Source: Paracoccaceae bacterium
GTDB lineage: Bacteria > Pseudomonadota > Alphaproteobacteria > Rhodobacterales > Rhodobacteraceae
Direction: 5' to 3'
Assembly (NCBI GenBank): GCA_030066855.1
Contig: JASJAU010000042.1
Span: 1 to 59,539, forward strand
Length of the DNA: 59,539 nt
The stretch's first letter is position 1; each line of letters opens with the position of its first letter. The translations under genes were made by a program, and so were the position numbers. Of the stretch, positions 27,700 through 36,518 are shown one piece after another. The notes beneath the pieces are model-generated. The model was not told the origin of the DNA and made no database searches. It saw nothing but the letters and a program-made list of their open reading frames with translations.

Positions 27700-27803
27700 A
27701 TGTTCCGAGTTGCGCCGCCTCAAGAACGTTCCCGTCGGCGCCGCCCCAGGACGTTTTCGTTGGCGTCGCGCCGAGGCAATTCCAGTCGGCGGCACCCCGA
27801 AGG
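27700..27803. repeat. degenerate tandem repeat, about 26-27 bp period, four units
   Basis: Four consecutive stretches share a pattern near GTTCCNGTCGGCGCCGCCCC(G)AGG: units begin at about 27700, 27726, 27751 and 27777. Sites vary at many positions, so the array is old or under little constraint. It ends 17 bases from the last codon of the decayed chemoreceptor gene. Confidence 0.45.
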
Positions 27804-27819
27804 CGCGCCAATCCGCGCA

Positions 27820-28686
27820 TTACGATCGGTTATTTGTCATGTCTATTCTGTTCGGCGCCCCGTCAAGCCGGAAGCGTCCCACCATGTCGGCGAGCAAGCG
27901 CATATTGTCGCCGAGCTTCCGCGCCGCCTACCGCCTGTCGCCCGAGAGCGCCGCGTTTTGTTGGGTGAACGGGTCCATCTCGGCAACCGCGCTCGTGACC
28001 TCGCCCACTCGGGTCGCCTGCTCGTGCGCCGAGGCCGTCAGGTTCTCCATCGTGCCAGTCATGTCCCGCACGCTTTCCACGATCTCCTAGAGGGTCGATC
28101 CCGTCCGTTCGACAAGATCGACACCGTGCGCCACCTGTTCGGAACTGTCGTCGATGAGCGCCTTGATATCCTTTGACGCTTCGCTGGAGCGCTGAGCGAG
28201 CGCGCGCACCTCGGTCGCTACGACCGCGAAGCCCTTGCCCGCCATGCCGGCGCGCGCCGCCTCGACAAACGACTCTTCCGTGTTGGTCAGCAGGAAATCG
28301 TTCATGTAGAACCGGGCGAGCATCACCGCTTGCTGGGCCAGGCCCGCGTAGTAGGCCCCGCCGGCATCGCCGCCAGTGAACGACCCTTCCATGATCGCCG
28401 TCAGTGTCTGCCGCGCGAGAGGTGTCCCGAGGCGGATTGCAGCGTCTCCGGCAGGCGGGGCACTTCCGAGCGCGCTTCTTCGAGTGGCGCTGGCGGTCGC
28501 TGCGGCGACGCTCCTCAACTCGGAAAACAAGGCTGACAGGCGCCATGCGGAAACTACCGATGCCAGAGAGAGCGCCAGCGCGACGACGAGCGAGACGAGA
28601 ACCAGGGCGCTAATTTGATTCTTGATCGACCAACCCTGCGTGCGCGTCCTCCCGTCAAGACTGGGTGAACCGCTATCGCAAGGACA
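27820..28686 (-). pseudogene. decayed methyl-accepting chemotaxis protein gene
   Basis: One reading frame carries clear chemoreceptor sequence but is broken. It starts right after an in-frame TAA (28687-28689) with no start codon before the transmembrane helix ([21 protein letters not shown]). Remnants of the sensor region ([17 protein letters not shown]) join directly to the signalling hairpin ([29 protein letters not shown]), so HAMP and half of the signalling domain are deleted. In-frame TAG codons at 28087-28089 and 27928-27930 interrupt it. The frame resumes as AARKLGDNMRLLADMVGRFRLDG and stops at 27820. About 288 codons remain of the usual 500 or more. Confidence 0.85.
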
Positions 28687-28702
28687 TTACTGACGCATAA
28701 AT

Positions 28703-29332
28703 TCAGGAAGAAAAGTTCCGGCTGTCCTTGATCTGATCCCAGGCCCAGACGACCTCTGACAGCTGTTCTTCGTGGCCGCGATCGCCGCCGTTCATGTCGG
28801 GATGAAGAACTTTGATCAATGCTTTGTAAGAACGACGAATTTCTGCCTTGGACCAATGATCTTTGGCGTCAAGGATTTCGAGCGCGCGCCGCTCGGTGGG
28901 CGGCAGGCGGCGTCCGGTGCTCGTACCTTTGCCAGGGTTCTTGGTCGCGTTGTCGCCGAGGATGTCATGCGCGTCGTCGATACCAAGCCGGGCCCAGGCC
29001 TGCTGCTCGGTGCCGCGCTGGCCGAAGGGCTTGGTCTCCCGTCCCCAAACCCGGTCTTTGTCGACCTGCTCCGAGAATTCTTCCTCCGTCGCGCCGTTGA
29101 AAAAGTTCCACTTGAGGTTGTACTCGCGCACATGCTCCTTGCAGAACCAGAGGTATTCGTCGAGGTCGTTGGGCGATTTCGGGGCGCGGTACTGCCCGAC
29201 CTTGTCGCAGCCGGGATGCTCGCAGACGCGGGTCGAGGTCTCGAACGCCCCCGACATGCCGCGCCGCGTGCGGGTGCGTTTTTTCTTGTCCGATGACACG
29301 CGAATGTCGAAACCGAAGGGGTCGTCGTTCAT
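28703..29332 (-). CDS. J-domain (DnaJ-like) molecular chaperone
   Basis: 209 residues. The C-terminal 70 residues are a J domain: ALEILDAKDHWSKAEIRRSYKALIK followed by VLHPDMNGGDRGHEEQL with the HPD tripeptide that activates Hsp70. The N-terminal part has a possible metal site, VCEHPGCDKVGQYRAPK and WFCKEHVREYN. Proteins of this layout recur in Rhodobacterales as DnaJ-like molecular chaperones; the client is unknown. It is divergent from bolA. Confidence 0.88.
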   Translation of the reverse strand: MNDDPFGFDIRVSSDKKKRTRTRRGMSGAFETSTRVCEHPGCDKVGQYRAPKSPNDLDEYLWFCKEHVREYNLKWNFFNGATEEEFSEQVDKDRVWGRETKPFGQRGTEQQAWARLGIDDAHDILGDNATKNPGKGTSTGRRLPPTERRALEILDAKDHWSKAEIRRSYKALIKVLHPDMNGGDRGHEEQLSEVVWAWDQIKDSRNFSS

Positions 29333-29409
29333 GGGATCAGGGGCCTTTCCGACTCGGACCAGCGAGTTTACCGTCTCAACCGCAAGTTTGAAGAGGGCGA
29401 TCGAAAAAA

Positions 29410-29673
29410 ATGCGGGTGGAAGAGGAAATCCGGCAGAAGCTGGAAACGGCCTTCGCGCCCTCGCGTCTCGAGGTCGAGGACGAGAGCGAGCAGCATCGCG
29501 GCCACGCCGGCTACCAGGAAGGCGGGCAGAGCCATTTCCGCGTTCGGATCGCGGCTCTGGCGTTTGAGGAAATGAGCCGATTGGAGCGGCACCGCGCGGT
29601 GCATTCAGCGCTGGGCGAAGACCTTGTGGGACGCATTCACGCCCTGGCGCTGGAGATCAGGGGTCAGGACTGA
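29410..29673 (+). CDS. BolA family protein
   Basis: 87-residue BolA-type protein: VEEEIRQKLETAFAPSRLEVEDESEQHRGH, then GQSHFRVRIAALAFEEMSRLERHRAVHSALGEDL and the conserved C-terminal IHALALEIRG. BolA proteins bind monothiol glutaredoxins and handle Fe-S clusters or redox regulation. The signature His in RHRAVH and the class II fold order are intact. No strong Shine-Dalgarno sits near ATG 29410; GTG 29416 is an alternative. It overlaps the convergent downstream gene by 10 bases. Confidence 0.92.
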   Translation: MRVEEEIRQKLETAFAPSRLEVEDESEQHRGHAGYQEGGQSHFRVRIAALAFEEMSRLERHRAVHSALGEDLVGRIHALALEIRGQD

Positions 29674-30041
29674 CGCTCGCCCGACGCCGTAACGGGCGGC
29701 TCCACGCGGTCGCCGGCCGTCGGCGCCGGGGCCGGGTCCAACGCGCCATCCTGTTTCGCGCCGAGTTGCAGCGGCGGAAGCGCCTGGTCGGCGCCGCGCA
29801 GATCGCCAAGCGCCCGGCGGCGGAAAATCAGCAGGTTCTGGAAATTCGTCTGCGTGCCGGTCAGCCCCTTGCGCTCGTCGCAGGGCAGGGTCTCGGCGCG
29901 AACATAGTCCCAGCCCTCTTCCGCCATCTGGTTCAGCACCTCAGTGACGGCCAGCGCGAACCTGTCTTCGGTTGCTTTCAGGCCCCTGGCCTTGGCGCCC
30001 TGGGTGGGGGCCGGAACCGCCTTGTATTCGAACGCCGCCAC
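29664..30041 (-). CDS. DUF4177-like small protein
   Basis: 125 residues from a GTG start at 30041. The first 80 residues (FEYKAVPAPTQG, LNQMAEEGWDYVRAETLPCDE, NLLIFRR) follow the DUF4177 pattern of a short beta-alpha unit with the EEGW motif. The C-terminal third is proline- and alanine-rich and probably disordered. The function of the family is unknown. It converges on bolA. Confidence 0.75.
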   Translation of the reverse strand: MAAFEYKAVPAPTQGAKARGLKATEDRFALAVTEVLNQMAEEGWDYVRAETLPCDERKGLTGTQTNFQNLLIFRRRALGDLRGADQALPPLQLGAKQDGALDPAPAPTAGDRVEPPVTASGERQS

Positions 30042-30385
30042 ACTGTCCTCCGACTGGATTTCCGCTTGGTTCAGCCCGGAACGTGGACCGAATGCCGGCC
30101 GGTTTCAACGTCAAGTTCTGATTCGCGCCATGCGTGTCCGAGCGGGCGATTTGCGAAGCAGTCGGTTCGTCGGACGATACAGGCCCAAAAAATGGGCGCG
30201 ATTGATGCGGAATCCGGAACAAAACGCTGTCAGCCGGCTCAATGTTCAGGCGAATTGCCGGAATCGCGGCTTTTTCGGTCGATTTTTGTGGTCTTGATGT
30301 GGCGAAGGCGCTGGCTTCAAACCAAGCCGAGGGAGCAGTGTGTCTTCGGTGATGTTGATTAATGTGAGGTAAGTGGGGGTTTTCA
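30042..30385. other. intergenic region before the VPLPA-CTERM gene
   Basis: 344 bases with no credible ORF. A small hairpin GCCCA/TGGGC with an A-rich loop occurs at 30183-30197. The last 80 bases are richer in A and T and lead to the GGGGGT before the ATG at 30386, so the promoter is probably there, though no clear boxes could be set. Confidence 0.4.
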
Positions 30386-30934
30386 ATGAGCCTTAGAAGT
30401 TTAGCAACTGCGGTTTTGTTCGCCGCTCTTGTCCCGTTCGCTGCGTCGGCAGCGACGGTGGACGTGTTCGAGGGGGACATTTCCTTCGATGCAACAACGA
30501 TGACGGGGACGATCACCGTTCCGGGCGCGGCACGGATCAACTTGTCCTTTGAAGCTGGCCATCCTGGTGGAACGGCGCTTTTCACGATTGATAACGTCAG
30601 CACAACGCCGGTGCTTGTTGAGGTAGTGAGCTACACGGTCCAGCAGGGCGGTTCGGCTTACGGTTTCTTCGGTGGCGTAGACGTTTGGTTCGACGGCAAC
30701 CTGGTTGAATCCGTGCCTGAAGGCGGAACGAGCGTGGGTCAACCGATTCTCAACACTGTGTTGGGTGCGGGCGTCGACTCGTCGTTCTCTTTTGAATACG
30801 GCGCTGCATTCGGTTCGCTTCCGTCGGACTTGGATCTTGGAATTGTCGCTACGGCGATCCCAATTCCTGCGGCAGGCTTCCTTCTCCTTGGCGCGCTTGG
30901 CGGATTGGCCGCTGTGCGCCGGAAGAAGTCGTAG
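30386..30934 (+). CDS. VPLPA-CTERM sorting domain protein
   Basis: 182-residue secreted protein. Signal peptide MSLRSLATAVLFAALVPFAASA; the mature part is beta-rich, low in charge and has no cysteine. The C-terminus IPIPAAGFLLLGALGGLAAVRRKKS is a VPLPA-CTERM tail: Pro-containing motif, membrane helix, basic end. Such tails are processed by an exosortase, which usually also requires polysaccharide export genes; none is in this window. The extracellular part resembles no enzyme known to me. A strong terminator follows at 30963. Confidence 0.88.
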   Translation: MSLRSLATAVLFAALVPFAASAATVDVFEGDISFDATTMTGTITVPGAARINLSFEAGHPGGTALFTIDNVSTTPVLVEVVSYTVQQGGSAYGFFGGVDVWFDGNLVESVPEGGTSVGQPILNTVLGAGVDSSFSFEYGAAFGSLPSDLDLGIVATAIPIPAAGFLLLGALGGLAAVRRKKS

Positions 30935-30962
30935 GCCACACCTAGTACCTTACCTCACCGGG

Positions 30963-30988
30963 AAGGCGGCTCTTGCGAGCCGCCTTTT
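30963..30988 (+). terminator. rho-independent terminator
   Basis: Perfect 10-bp stem AAGGCGGCTC / GAGCCGCCTT with a TTGC loop and TTTT at the 3' side. It follows the VPLPA-CTERM gene by 29 bases, so that gene is probably monocistronic. Its complement also begins with AAAA and could act on gatB readthrough. Confidence 0.9.
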
Positions 30989-31032
30989 CGCGTGTCTGGA
31001 CAGCAGATTGAACGGGCCGAACGTAGGTCCGG

Positions 31033-32544
31033 CTAAAGGCCAAGTTTCTCCGCCACGATCTGATTGACCGCCTGCGGGTTGGCCTTGCCGCCCGTGGCCT
31101 TCATCACCTGGCCCACGAACCAGCCTGCCAGCTTGGGATTGCTCTTGGCCTTCTCGACCTGCGCCGGGTTTTCGGCGATCACACGGTCGACTTCCGCCTC
31201 GATCGCGCCAGTATCGGTGACCTGCTTCATACCGCGCGCCTCGACGATCTCGGCGGGGTTGCCGCCTTCGGTCCAGACGATCTCAAAGAGTTCCTTGGCG
31301 ATCTTGCCCGAGATGTCGCCCTTGCCAATCAGATCGACAATGCCGCCAAGCTGCGCCGCAGAGACCGGGCTATCCTCGATCCCGTGGTCCTCTTTCTTCA
31401 GACGGCCGAACAGCTCGTTGATGACCCAGTTCGCGGCGAGCTTGCCGTCGCGGCCTTTGGCGACCTCCTCGAAATAGGCGGCGTTCTCGGCCTCCGCGCT
31501 CAGCACGGACGCGTCATACTCCGTCATCCCATAGTCGCTGACGAAACGCTCGCGCTTCTCATCCGGCAGCTCGGGCAGCGACGCGGCGATCTCGTCGACC
31601 CAGGCCTGCTCGATTTCGAGTGGCAGAAGGTCGGGGCAGGGGAAATAGCGGTAGTCATGCGCCTCTTCCTTGGAGCGCATGGACCTCGTCTCGCCCTTGT
31701 CGGGGTCATAGAGGCGGGTTTCCTGGACGACCGCCTTGCCATCCTCGAGCAGCGCGATCTGACGGCGCGCCTCGTATTCGATGGCCTGCTGGATGAAGCG
31801 CATCGAGTTCATGTTCTTGATCTCGCAGCGGGTGCCCAGAGCGCCGTGATCGCCGGTTTCCTGGTATTTCTCATAATCGCCCGGCCGGCAGACCGAGACG
31901 TTGACGTCGGCCCGCAGGTTGCCGTTCTGCATGTTTCCGTCGCAGGTGCCGAGGTAGCGCATAATCTGGCGCAGCTTCACGACATAGGCCGCCGCCTCTT
32001 CCGGTCCGCGGATGTCGGGGCGCGACACGATCTCCATCAGCGCGACGCCGGTGCGGTTCAGATCGACGAAGGACATGTGCGGGTCCATGTCGTGTATCGA
32101 TTTGCCCGCGTCCTGCTCGAGGTGAATCCGCTCAATCCGCACTTTCCGCGCGACGCCAGGTCCCATATCCACCAGCACTTCGCCCTCGCCAACGATCGGG
32201 TGGTAGAGCTGGCTGATCTGATAGCCCTGCGGCAGGTCGGGATAGAAGTAGTTCTTGCGGTCGAAGGCCGACCAGAGATTGATGTCTGCCTTCAGGCCCA
32301 GCCCGGTGCGCACGGCCTGCGCCACGCAAAACTCGTTGATCACGGGCAGCATGCCGGGCATGGCGGCGTCGACGAAAGCGACGTTGGCGTTTGGCTCGGC
32401 TCCGAAGGCCGTTGAAGCACCTGAAAAGAGCTTGGCGTTCGACGCGACCTGGGCGTGCACCTCAAGCCCGATCACCAGCTCCCAATCGCCGGTCGCCCCG
32501 GCGATAACTTTCGGTTTCGGCGCCTCATAGGTCAGATCAAGCAT
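31033..32544 (-). CDS. gatB: aspartyl/glutamyl-tRNA amidotransferase subunit B
   Basis: 503-residue GatB, which activates and transamidates misacylated Glu-tRNAGln and Asp-tRNAAsn with GatA and GatC. The cradle domain begins [22 protein letters not shown], followed by [14 protein letters not shown] and [18 protein letters not shown]. The C-terminal YqeY-like tail ends [26 protein letters not shown] 32544 ([13 protein letters not shown]) gives the normal size; the frame runs far upstream but without homology. gatA and gatC are not nearby. Confidence 0.96.
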   Translation of the reverse strand: MLDLTYEAPKPKVIAGATGDWELVIGLEVHAQVASNAKLFSGASTAFGAEPNANVAFVDAAMPGMLPVINEFCVAQAVRTGLGLKADINLWSAFDRKNYFYPDLPQGYQISQLYHPIVGEGEVLVDMGPGVARKVRIERIHLEQDAGKSIHDMDPHMSFVDLNRTGVALMEIVSRPDIRGPEEAAAYVVKLRQIMRYLGTCDGNMQNGNLRADVNVSVCRPGDYEKYQETGDHGALGTRCEIKNMNSMRFIQQAIEYEARRQIALLEDGKAVVQETRLYDPDKGETRSMRSKEEAHDYRYFPCPDLLPLEIEQAWVDEIAASLPELPDEKRERFVSDYGMTEYDASVLSAEAENAAYFEEVAKGRDGKLAANWVINELFGRLKKEDHGIEDSPVSAAQLGGIVDLIGKGDISGKIAKELFEIVWTEGGNPAEIVEARGMKQVTDTGAIEAEVDRVIAENPAQVEKAKSNPKLAGWFVGQVMKATGGKANPQAVNQIVAEKLGL

Positions 32545-32714
32545 GCGCGTCTCCCTGCATCGCAGGGGTTTTAGGGTCTCCGGCGGCAGGCGGCAAGGGG
32601 CGTCAGCCGCGCCCGGTACGCCGCATTTCGCGCGTTTTCCGCCAGCCCGCCACACCGCTCTTGGCGGGGGATGCGCTTTCCGCTTACTGTGTCCACGGGG
32701 GTGCCGGAGTGAAC

Positions 32715-33326
32715 ATGAACATGGCACGACTCGGAATTGCCGGAGCGGCAGCCCTCGCGCTTTTCGCCTTTTCTTGCGGACGGGAGCCTCAGGTCGAAAT
32801 CGTCGAGGTCGAGACGGTCGAGCCGCTCCCCATTTCCGTCGGCTGGGACTCCGTTCCTGAGTCGGTCGGGTGGACCGATGCGTCACTGGCCGCACTCGGC
32901 GCGCATGGCGAGGCCCTGGTGAAGATGACGCCGGGCGATATCAATACCTACTGCCCGAACTATGGTCAGGCGGATGAGGCGGAGCGGCGCGCCTTCTGGG
33001 TGTCGCTTCTTTCCGCGCTTTCGAGACACGAAAGCACGTGGCGGCCCGACGTCTCGGGCGGAGACGGACGATGGCACGGGCTTTTGCAGATCTCGCCCGG
33101 CACGGCGCAAGGCTATGGCTGCAGGGCGCAGAGCGCGGAGGCGCTCCGGGACGGGGCTGAGAACCTCTCCTGCGGAATTCGCATCATGGCGGCCACAGTC
33201 ACGCGTGACGGTGTGATCTCGGAAGGCATGCGGGGCATCGCCGCCGATTGGGGTCCGTTTCACCAATCGCGAAAGCGCGAAGATATCCAAACGACGACGA
33301 GGGCGCAGCCATTTTGTTCAGACTGA
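32715..33326 (+). CDS. lytic-transglycosylase-like (SLT fold) protein, first of a pair
   Basis: 203 residues with a hydrophobic N-terminus ending in [10 protein letters not shown], perhaps a lipobox (AFSC), so probably a lipoprotein or secreted protein. The SLT-like part includes [34 protein letters not shown], where the Glu after RH matches the catalytic acid of goose-type lysozyme folds and [10 protein letters not shown] the substrate-side motif. Two more Cys (YCPNY, LSCGI) may form disulfides. It probably cuts or binds peptidoglycan. ATG 32715 or 32721 could start it. A paralogue follows, overlapping slightly. Confidence 0.75.
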   Translation: MNMARLGIAGAAALALFAFSCGREPQVEIVEVETVEPLPISVGWDSVPESVGWTDASLAALGAHGEALVKMTPGDINTYCPNYGQADEAERRAFWVSLLSALSRHESTWRPDVSGGDGRWHGLLQISPGTAQGYGCRAQSAEALRDGAENLSCGIRIMAATVTRDGVISEGMRGIAADWGPFHQSRKREDIQTTTRAQPFCSD

Positions 33327-34021
33327 TCATGGCATCGACATTTGCGGCAAGTTTGTCGTTGCCAGCGGCCGCCAACCCCGTGAGCCCGCCGGCCCGTCCG
33401 GTGCCGGTGGTCGAGGAGGACCCAATCACGCTCGACCTGTCCGGCAGACCCGCCTCGCGCCAGTCTGCATTGCCGCGTGCGCGCTGGGAATTCCGGCAGG
33501 ACGGCGCGCTTTGGACGCGGGTGGCGCTGTCGGCGGTCGAGACGCATGGCCGGAAGCTCATCGAGACAGTGCCGGACGACATCGGCGACTGGTGTCCGTC
33601 CTATGAGACCAACCCGCCGGAGGATCGTGCGGCGTTCTGGGCCGGGCTGCTCTCGACGCTGGCGCGCTATGAAAGCACTTGGAACCCGAAAGCCGTTGGT
33701 GGAAATGGCCGGTGGTTCGGGCTGCTCCAGATATATCCTCAGACGGCTGATTTCCGCGGCTGTCGTGCGAGGACGGGAGAGGGGTTGAAAGGCGCAGCCG
33801 CCAATCTGAACTGCGCGGTCAGGATCATGGCGATCACCGTGCCGCGCGATAATGCGATCTCGGTCAAGGACGGTCGCTGGCGCGGCGTGGCGGCGGATTG
33901 GGGGCCGATACGGACGCCCTGGATGCAGCGGGACATGAAACGGTACACCGCGCGGCAGGTCTACTGCCGCAAGCTGTCGGACGTCCGGCCGAAACCGCGC
34001 CAATCCGAGACGGCTAACTAA
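33314..34021 (+). CDS. lytic-transglycosylase-like (SLT fold) protein, second of a pair
   Basis: 235 residues from TTG 33314, chosen because GAGGG lies ten bases upstream and [20 protein letters not shown] then makes a signal peptide; ATG 33329 is the alternative. The SLT-like core repeats the neighbour: ARYESTWNPKAVGGNGRWFGLLQIYPQTADFRGC with the catalytic-type Glu, LNCAVRIMAITVPRDNAIS, and GVAADWGPIRTPW, which is close to the neighbour's [13 protein letters not shown]. The two differ in anchoring (possible lipoprotein versus Sec signal) and in this one's proline-rich linker, so they arose by duplication but may act at different sites. Confidence 0.75.
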   Translation: MFRLIMASTFAASLSLPAAANPVSPPARPVPVVEEDPITLDLSGRPASRQSALPRARWEFRQDGALWTRVALSAVETHGRKLIETVPDDIGDWCPSYETNPPEDRAAFWAGLLSTLARYESTWNPKAVGGNGRWFGLLQIYPQTADFRGCRARTGEGLKGAAANLNCAVRIMAITVPRDNAISVKDGRWRGVAADWGPIRTPWMQRDMKRYTARQVYCRKLSDVRPKPRQSETAN

Positions 34022-34024
34022 GGT

Positions 34025-35263
34025 CTAGGCGGCCTCGCGGACCGCGGTTTCAGGCGGCGTCGCGGCGTTTCCCACCGGCTTGTCATTGGAGAAGAGCGGC
34101 GCCAGAAGCGAGCGGACCTCGGCGAGCGGCATGCGCCAGACGCGCGGGTAGAGCACGCCAAGGTGTCGGCGGACAAGGGCCTCGAACGCTGAGGCGAGGA
34201 CGTCCTGCCGCTCAAGCGCGCCAAACCGGCTCTCGCGAGCGAGTGTGGCGGCGGCCCAGTTGACTTCGGCTTGCGTGCCCGAGAGGCGTGCAAGGTCCAT
34301 CAACCCCGCCGCCAGCCGGTCCGGTTCTACAATCGACCGCATGTCCTCGTCCGCCTCGATCAGGGGCAGCATGAACAGCGCGTAGCCGCTCTTTCCTAGG
34401 GTCTCGCGCGTCCGCGCTTCGGCGCGATCCGCCTCAACCCGGATCTCCGCGATGCTGCCGAACCGGTGGGGAAGAAGGCTCGTTGCGTGGCGGGCGTAGA
34501 TGGCGGGGTCGGACGGGTCGAGGTCGATCCAGTCCTCGTAGGCGGGTTTCAGGCGGGCGTTGCGATCCGGCATGCCCAGCGCCAGTTCATAGACCGCGCG
34601 GCCCAGGAGCGGGGACATGTAGGCGACCGGGTCGAAGGCCTCCAGAATGGCCTCGGCCTGAACGTAGTGATGGGCCATCTTGCGCCAGGCCTCTTTCCGC
34701 ATGTCGTCCGGCCAGAATTCGGCTTGGCAGCTTTCGGCCAGGATCATTTGGGCGCGGGCGGCGATCGCGGCGAGCACATGCGCGTCGGGATGGGCCTTGT
34801 GAAGCGCCACCAGCCGTTCAACCTCCTGCTCGGCCTGGGCCAGCTCGCTCAATTCCTGCCGAGGGACCTCGTCGATGAGGGCCTCCAGGGGCGCAAGAAT
34901 CGTGTCGGCGGCCAGATCGTGGTGCCGAACGCCGGCTGGCGTCGCGTCAAGGCGGCTCTCCCACTCGGCCACCAGATCCGCCAGTTCGCCCCATCCTTCA
35001 CTGCCGACTAATTCGCTGACGCGCTCAACGACATTGGCGCGGGCGGCGCTGTCGGGATCGTCCTCGACAACCGGGATCAGAAGCTCGCGTGGCAGATCGG
35101 GTAAGTCCGGCTTTTTCCGCCCCGCGGCCCGTCCTCCCGCCAGCCCGCGAAGTTTCAGCGCCGTGACTATCAGAATAGCGGTCAGGAACACGCCTGATCC
35201 GACCGGCCCTGAGACGAAATCAATCAGGGTCGGGAACAAGCCTGTTGCGGCGGGTCCATTCAT
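34025..35263 (-). CDS. membrane-anchored protein of unknown function
   Basis: 412 residues. One membrane helix near the N-terminus (GSGVFLTAILIVTALKL) is followed by a basic stretch, so the large helical remainder is probably cytoplasmic. The rest is rich in Ala, Glu and Leu with TPR-like helical pairs (EWESRLDATPAG, AEQEVERLVALHKAHPDAHVLAAIAARAQMILAE) but no motif I can name. ATG 35263 has GGAG six bases upstream. It converges with the SLT pair and follows no obvious partner. I do not recognise the family. Confidence 0.7.
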   Translation of the reverse strand: MNGPAATGLFPTLIDFVSGPVGSGVFLTAILIVTALKLRGLAGGRAAGRKKPDLPDLPRELLIPVVEDDPDSAARANVVERVSELVGSEGWGELADLVAEWESRLDATPAGVRHHDLAADTILAPLEALIDEVPRQELSELAQAEQEVERLVALHKAHPDAHVLAAIAARAQMILAESCQAEFWPDDMRKEAWRKMAHHYVQAEAILEAFDPVAYMSPLLGRAVYELALGMPDRNARLKPAYEDWIDLDPSDPAIYARHATSLLPHRFGSIAEIRVEADRAEARTRETLGKSGYALFMLPLIEADEDMRSIVEPDRLAAGLMDLARLSGTQAEVNWAAATLARESRFGALERQDVLASAFEALVRRHLGVLYPRVWRMPLAEVRSLLAPLFSNDKPVGNAATPPETAVREAA

Positions 35264-35340
35264 GGGGCGCTCCAATCTAACGGCTCCAGTTTCATGGGAT
35301 TTTCGGCGGTTTTATGGCAAATAAGCCGATTTGGCGGATT

Positions 35341-36201
35341 TCAGCGCACCCAGCGTGGAATCCGGGTGTTCTGAACGATCGAAACGGCAGGCGCGTGCCG
35401 GCCGCCAAGGGCGAGCGTGGCCTTCCGCAAGAGCTTGATTCCGTCTTCGCTTTTGGCGGGCAGCGCGGAGGCCGATATGGGCTCTCCCACCGTGAGCCGG
35501 TAGGGCTGCCGATCCTTGTTAAGGGTTTCGTGGAACAGCGTGATGTCGCGGAGAGTGGGGTGAATGAAATCGAACAGGTAGAAAAGCGCTGAATTGCGCG
35601 AGCGGATGTTGAGCGGAATGACCGGCAGGTCGTACTTGCGGGCGATCATCGCGGCGGACGCCATCCACTCCCGCTCGTGAAGGCGGAGGCCACGGCGCTT
35701 GGCCAGCCGGCCGGACGGGAAGATGACGCCGAGCCTGCCATTGTCGATCGCGCGCTTGGTGTACTCCATCGTCTCGCGGGCCTTCGCCCGCGAGCGTTTC
35801 TCCTCCCGCCATTCGACAGGCGCGATAAGGCTTTCAAATTGCGGGAGAATTCTCAGGATATCGGCGTTCGTGTAGATGAACAGATCGGGTCTCAGCGGCC
35901 AGATCGCCTGGTGCAGCATGATGCCGTCGGCGATTCCTGTCGGGTGGTTGGCCACGATCAGCGCCGGTCCCTGCCGGGGGATGTTCTCAAGCCCCGAGAC
36001 TTCGACGTTCCGGGCCAGCATGGCCGCCAGATGGCGCATGATGCGATGTGTCGGCCAGTCAAGATAGAGCGTTCCCAGCTCGACCGTGCGGTCATAGCCG
36101 AGAAGCGACATCAACAGGGCGCGGGACGCCCGCGCGTAGGCCTTGTCCTCAAAGAGCCAAGGCGCCCTTTCGGCGATCAGAGGATCCAGACGCTCTTTCA
36201 T
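35341..36201 (-). CDS. lysophospholipid acyltransferase-like protein (PlsC superfamily)
   Basis: 286 residues. The acyltransferase motif I appears as ALIVANHPTGIADGIML, with His and Asp spaced one residue wider than classic HX4D, as in the hemolysin/OlsA-like branch. Motif III-like FPSGRLAKRRGLRL and VIPLNIRSRNSALFYLFDF follow. It probably acylates a lysophospholipid or an aminolipid at the inner membrane. ATG 36201 (MKERLDPLIAERAPW) was chosen; the frame continues 17 codons upstream. The substrate is not determined by the sequence. Confidence 0.82.
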   Translation of the reverse strand: MKERLDPLIAERAPWLFEDKAYARASRALLMSLLGYDRTVELGTLYLDWPTHRIMRHLAAMLARNVEVSGLENIPRQGPALIVANHPTGIADGIMLHQAIWPLRPDLFIYTNADILRILPQFESLIAPVEWREEKRSRAKARETMEYTKRAIDNGRLGVIFPSGRLAKRRGLRLHEREWMASAAMIARKYDLPVIPLNIRSRNSALFYLFDFIHPTLRDITLFHETLNKDRQPYRLTVGEPISASALPAKSEDGIKLLRKATLALGGRHAPAVSIVQNTRIPRWVR

Positions 36202-36518
36202 GGCAGCAGATAAAGCGGCGATCGAAACGAATTGATGACAAGATTGTAGCACCGCCCGCGACCCGGCGCATCAGCCAAAATCGCGCGGCCGAATTCGGCT
36301 TGTGTGGCCGGGTCGCCTCGCGCCGCGTTCCCTGCTGCACGGTCTATAGCGAATCGGGCGTGCCCTGCGGGCGTTTGGAGTGAAGTGCTGTCACCGTACC
36401 AAGAACGCGCCTGCGGCAGCTGAATTGCCGCGCCCCGGCGCCTTGCCTCCCGGGGCGGCGGGCACTAGGTTCCCGCGCGATTGGATACCATCGTACACAA
36501 CGGAATATGCGAGGCGGG
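36202..36518. other. divergent intergenic region before malate synthase
   Basis: 317 bases between divergent genes. A strong hairpin with CGCCCCGG/CCGGGGCG arms lies near 36440-36467 without a T-run. TTGGATACCA at 36481-36490 is a short dyad but lacks the spacing of the operator seen before glcD. No gene is visible. Confidence 0.35.

Larger units (their letters stand above)
27300..27819. other. non-coding stretch between cobS and the chemoreceptor remnant
   Basis: About 520 bases with no credible gene on either strand; the open frames are antisense shadows of the remnant or lack any family likeness. It holds a perfect 10-bp inverted repeat (27510-27545) and a decayed tandem repeat (27700-27803), listed separately. 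The promoter of cobST must lie at its left end, but I cannot identify it. Confidence 0.5.

Noticed and set aside
27412-28176. 254-codon plus-strand frame across the chemoreceptor remnant
   Set aside because: It reads antisense to recognisable chemoreceptor sequence and has low-complexity Arg-rich translation without family likeness.
36481-36490. TTGGATACCA before glcB as a copy of the glcD operator
   Set aside because: Half-sites are shorter and their spacing differs from the FadR-subfamily consensus, so it does not match.
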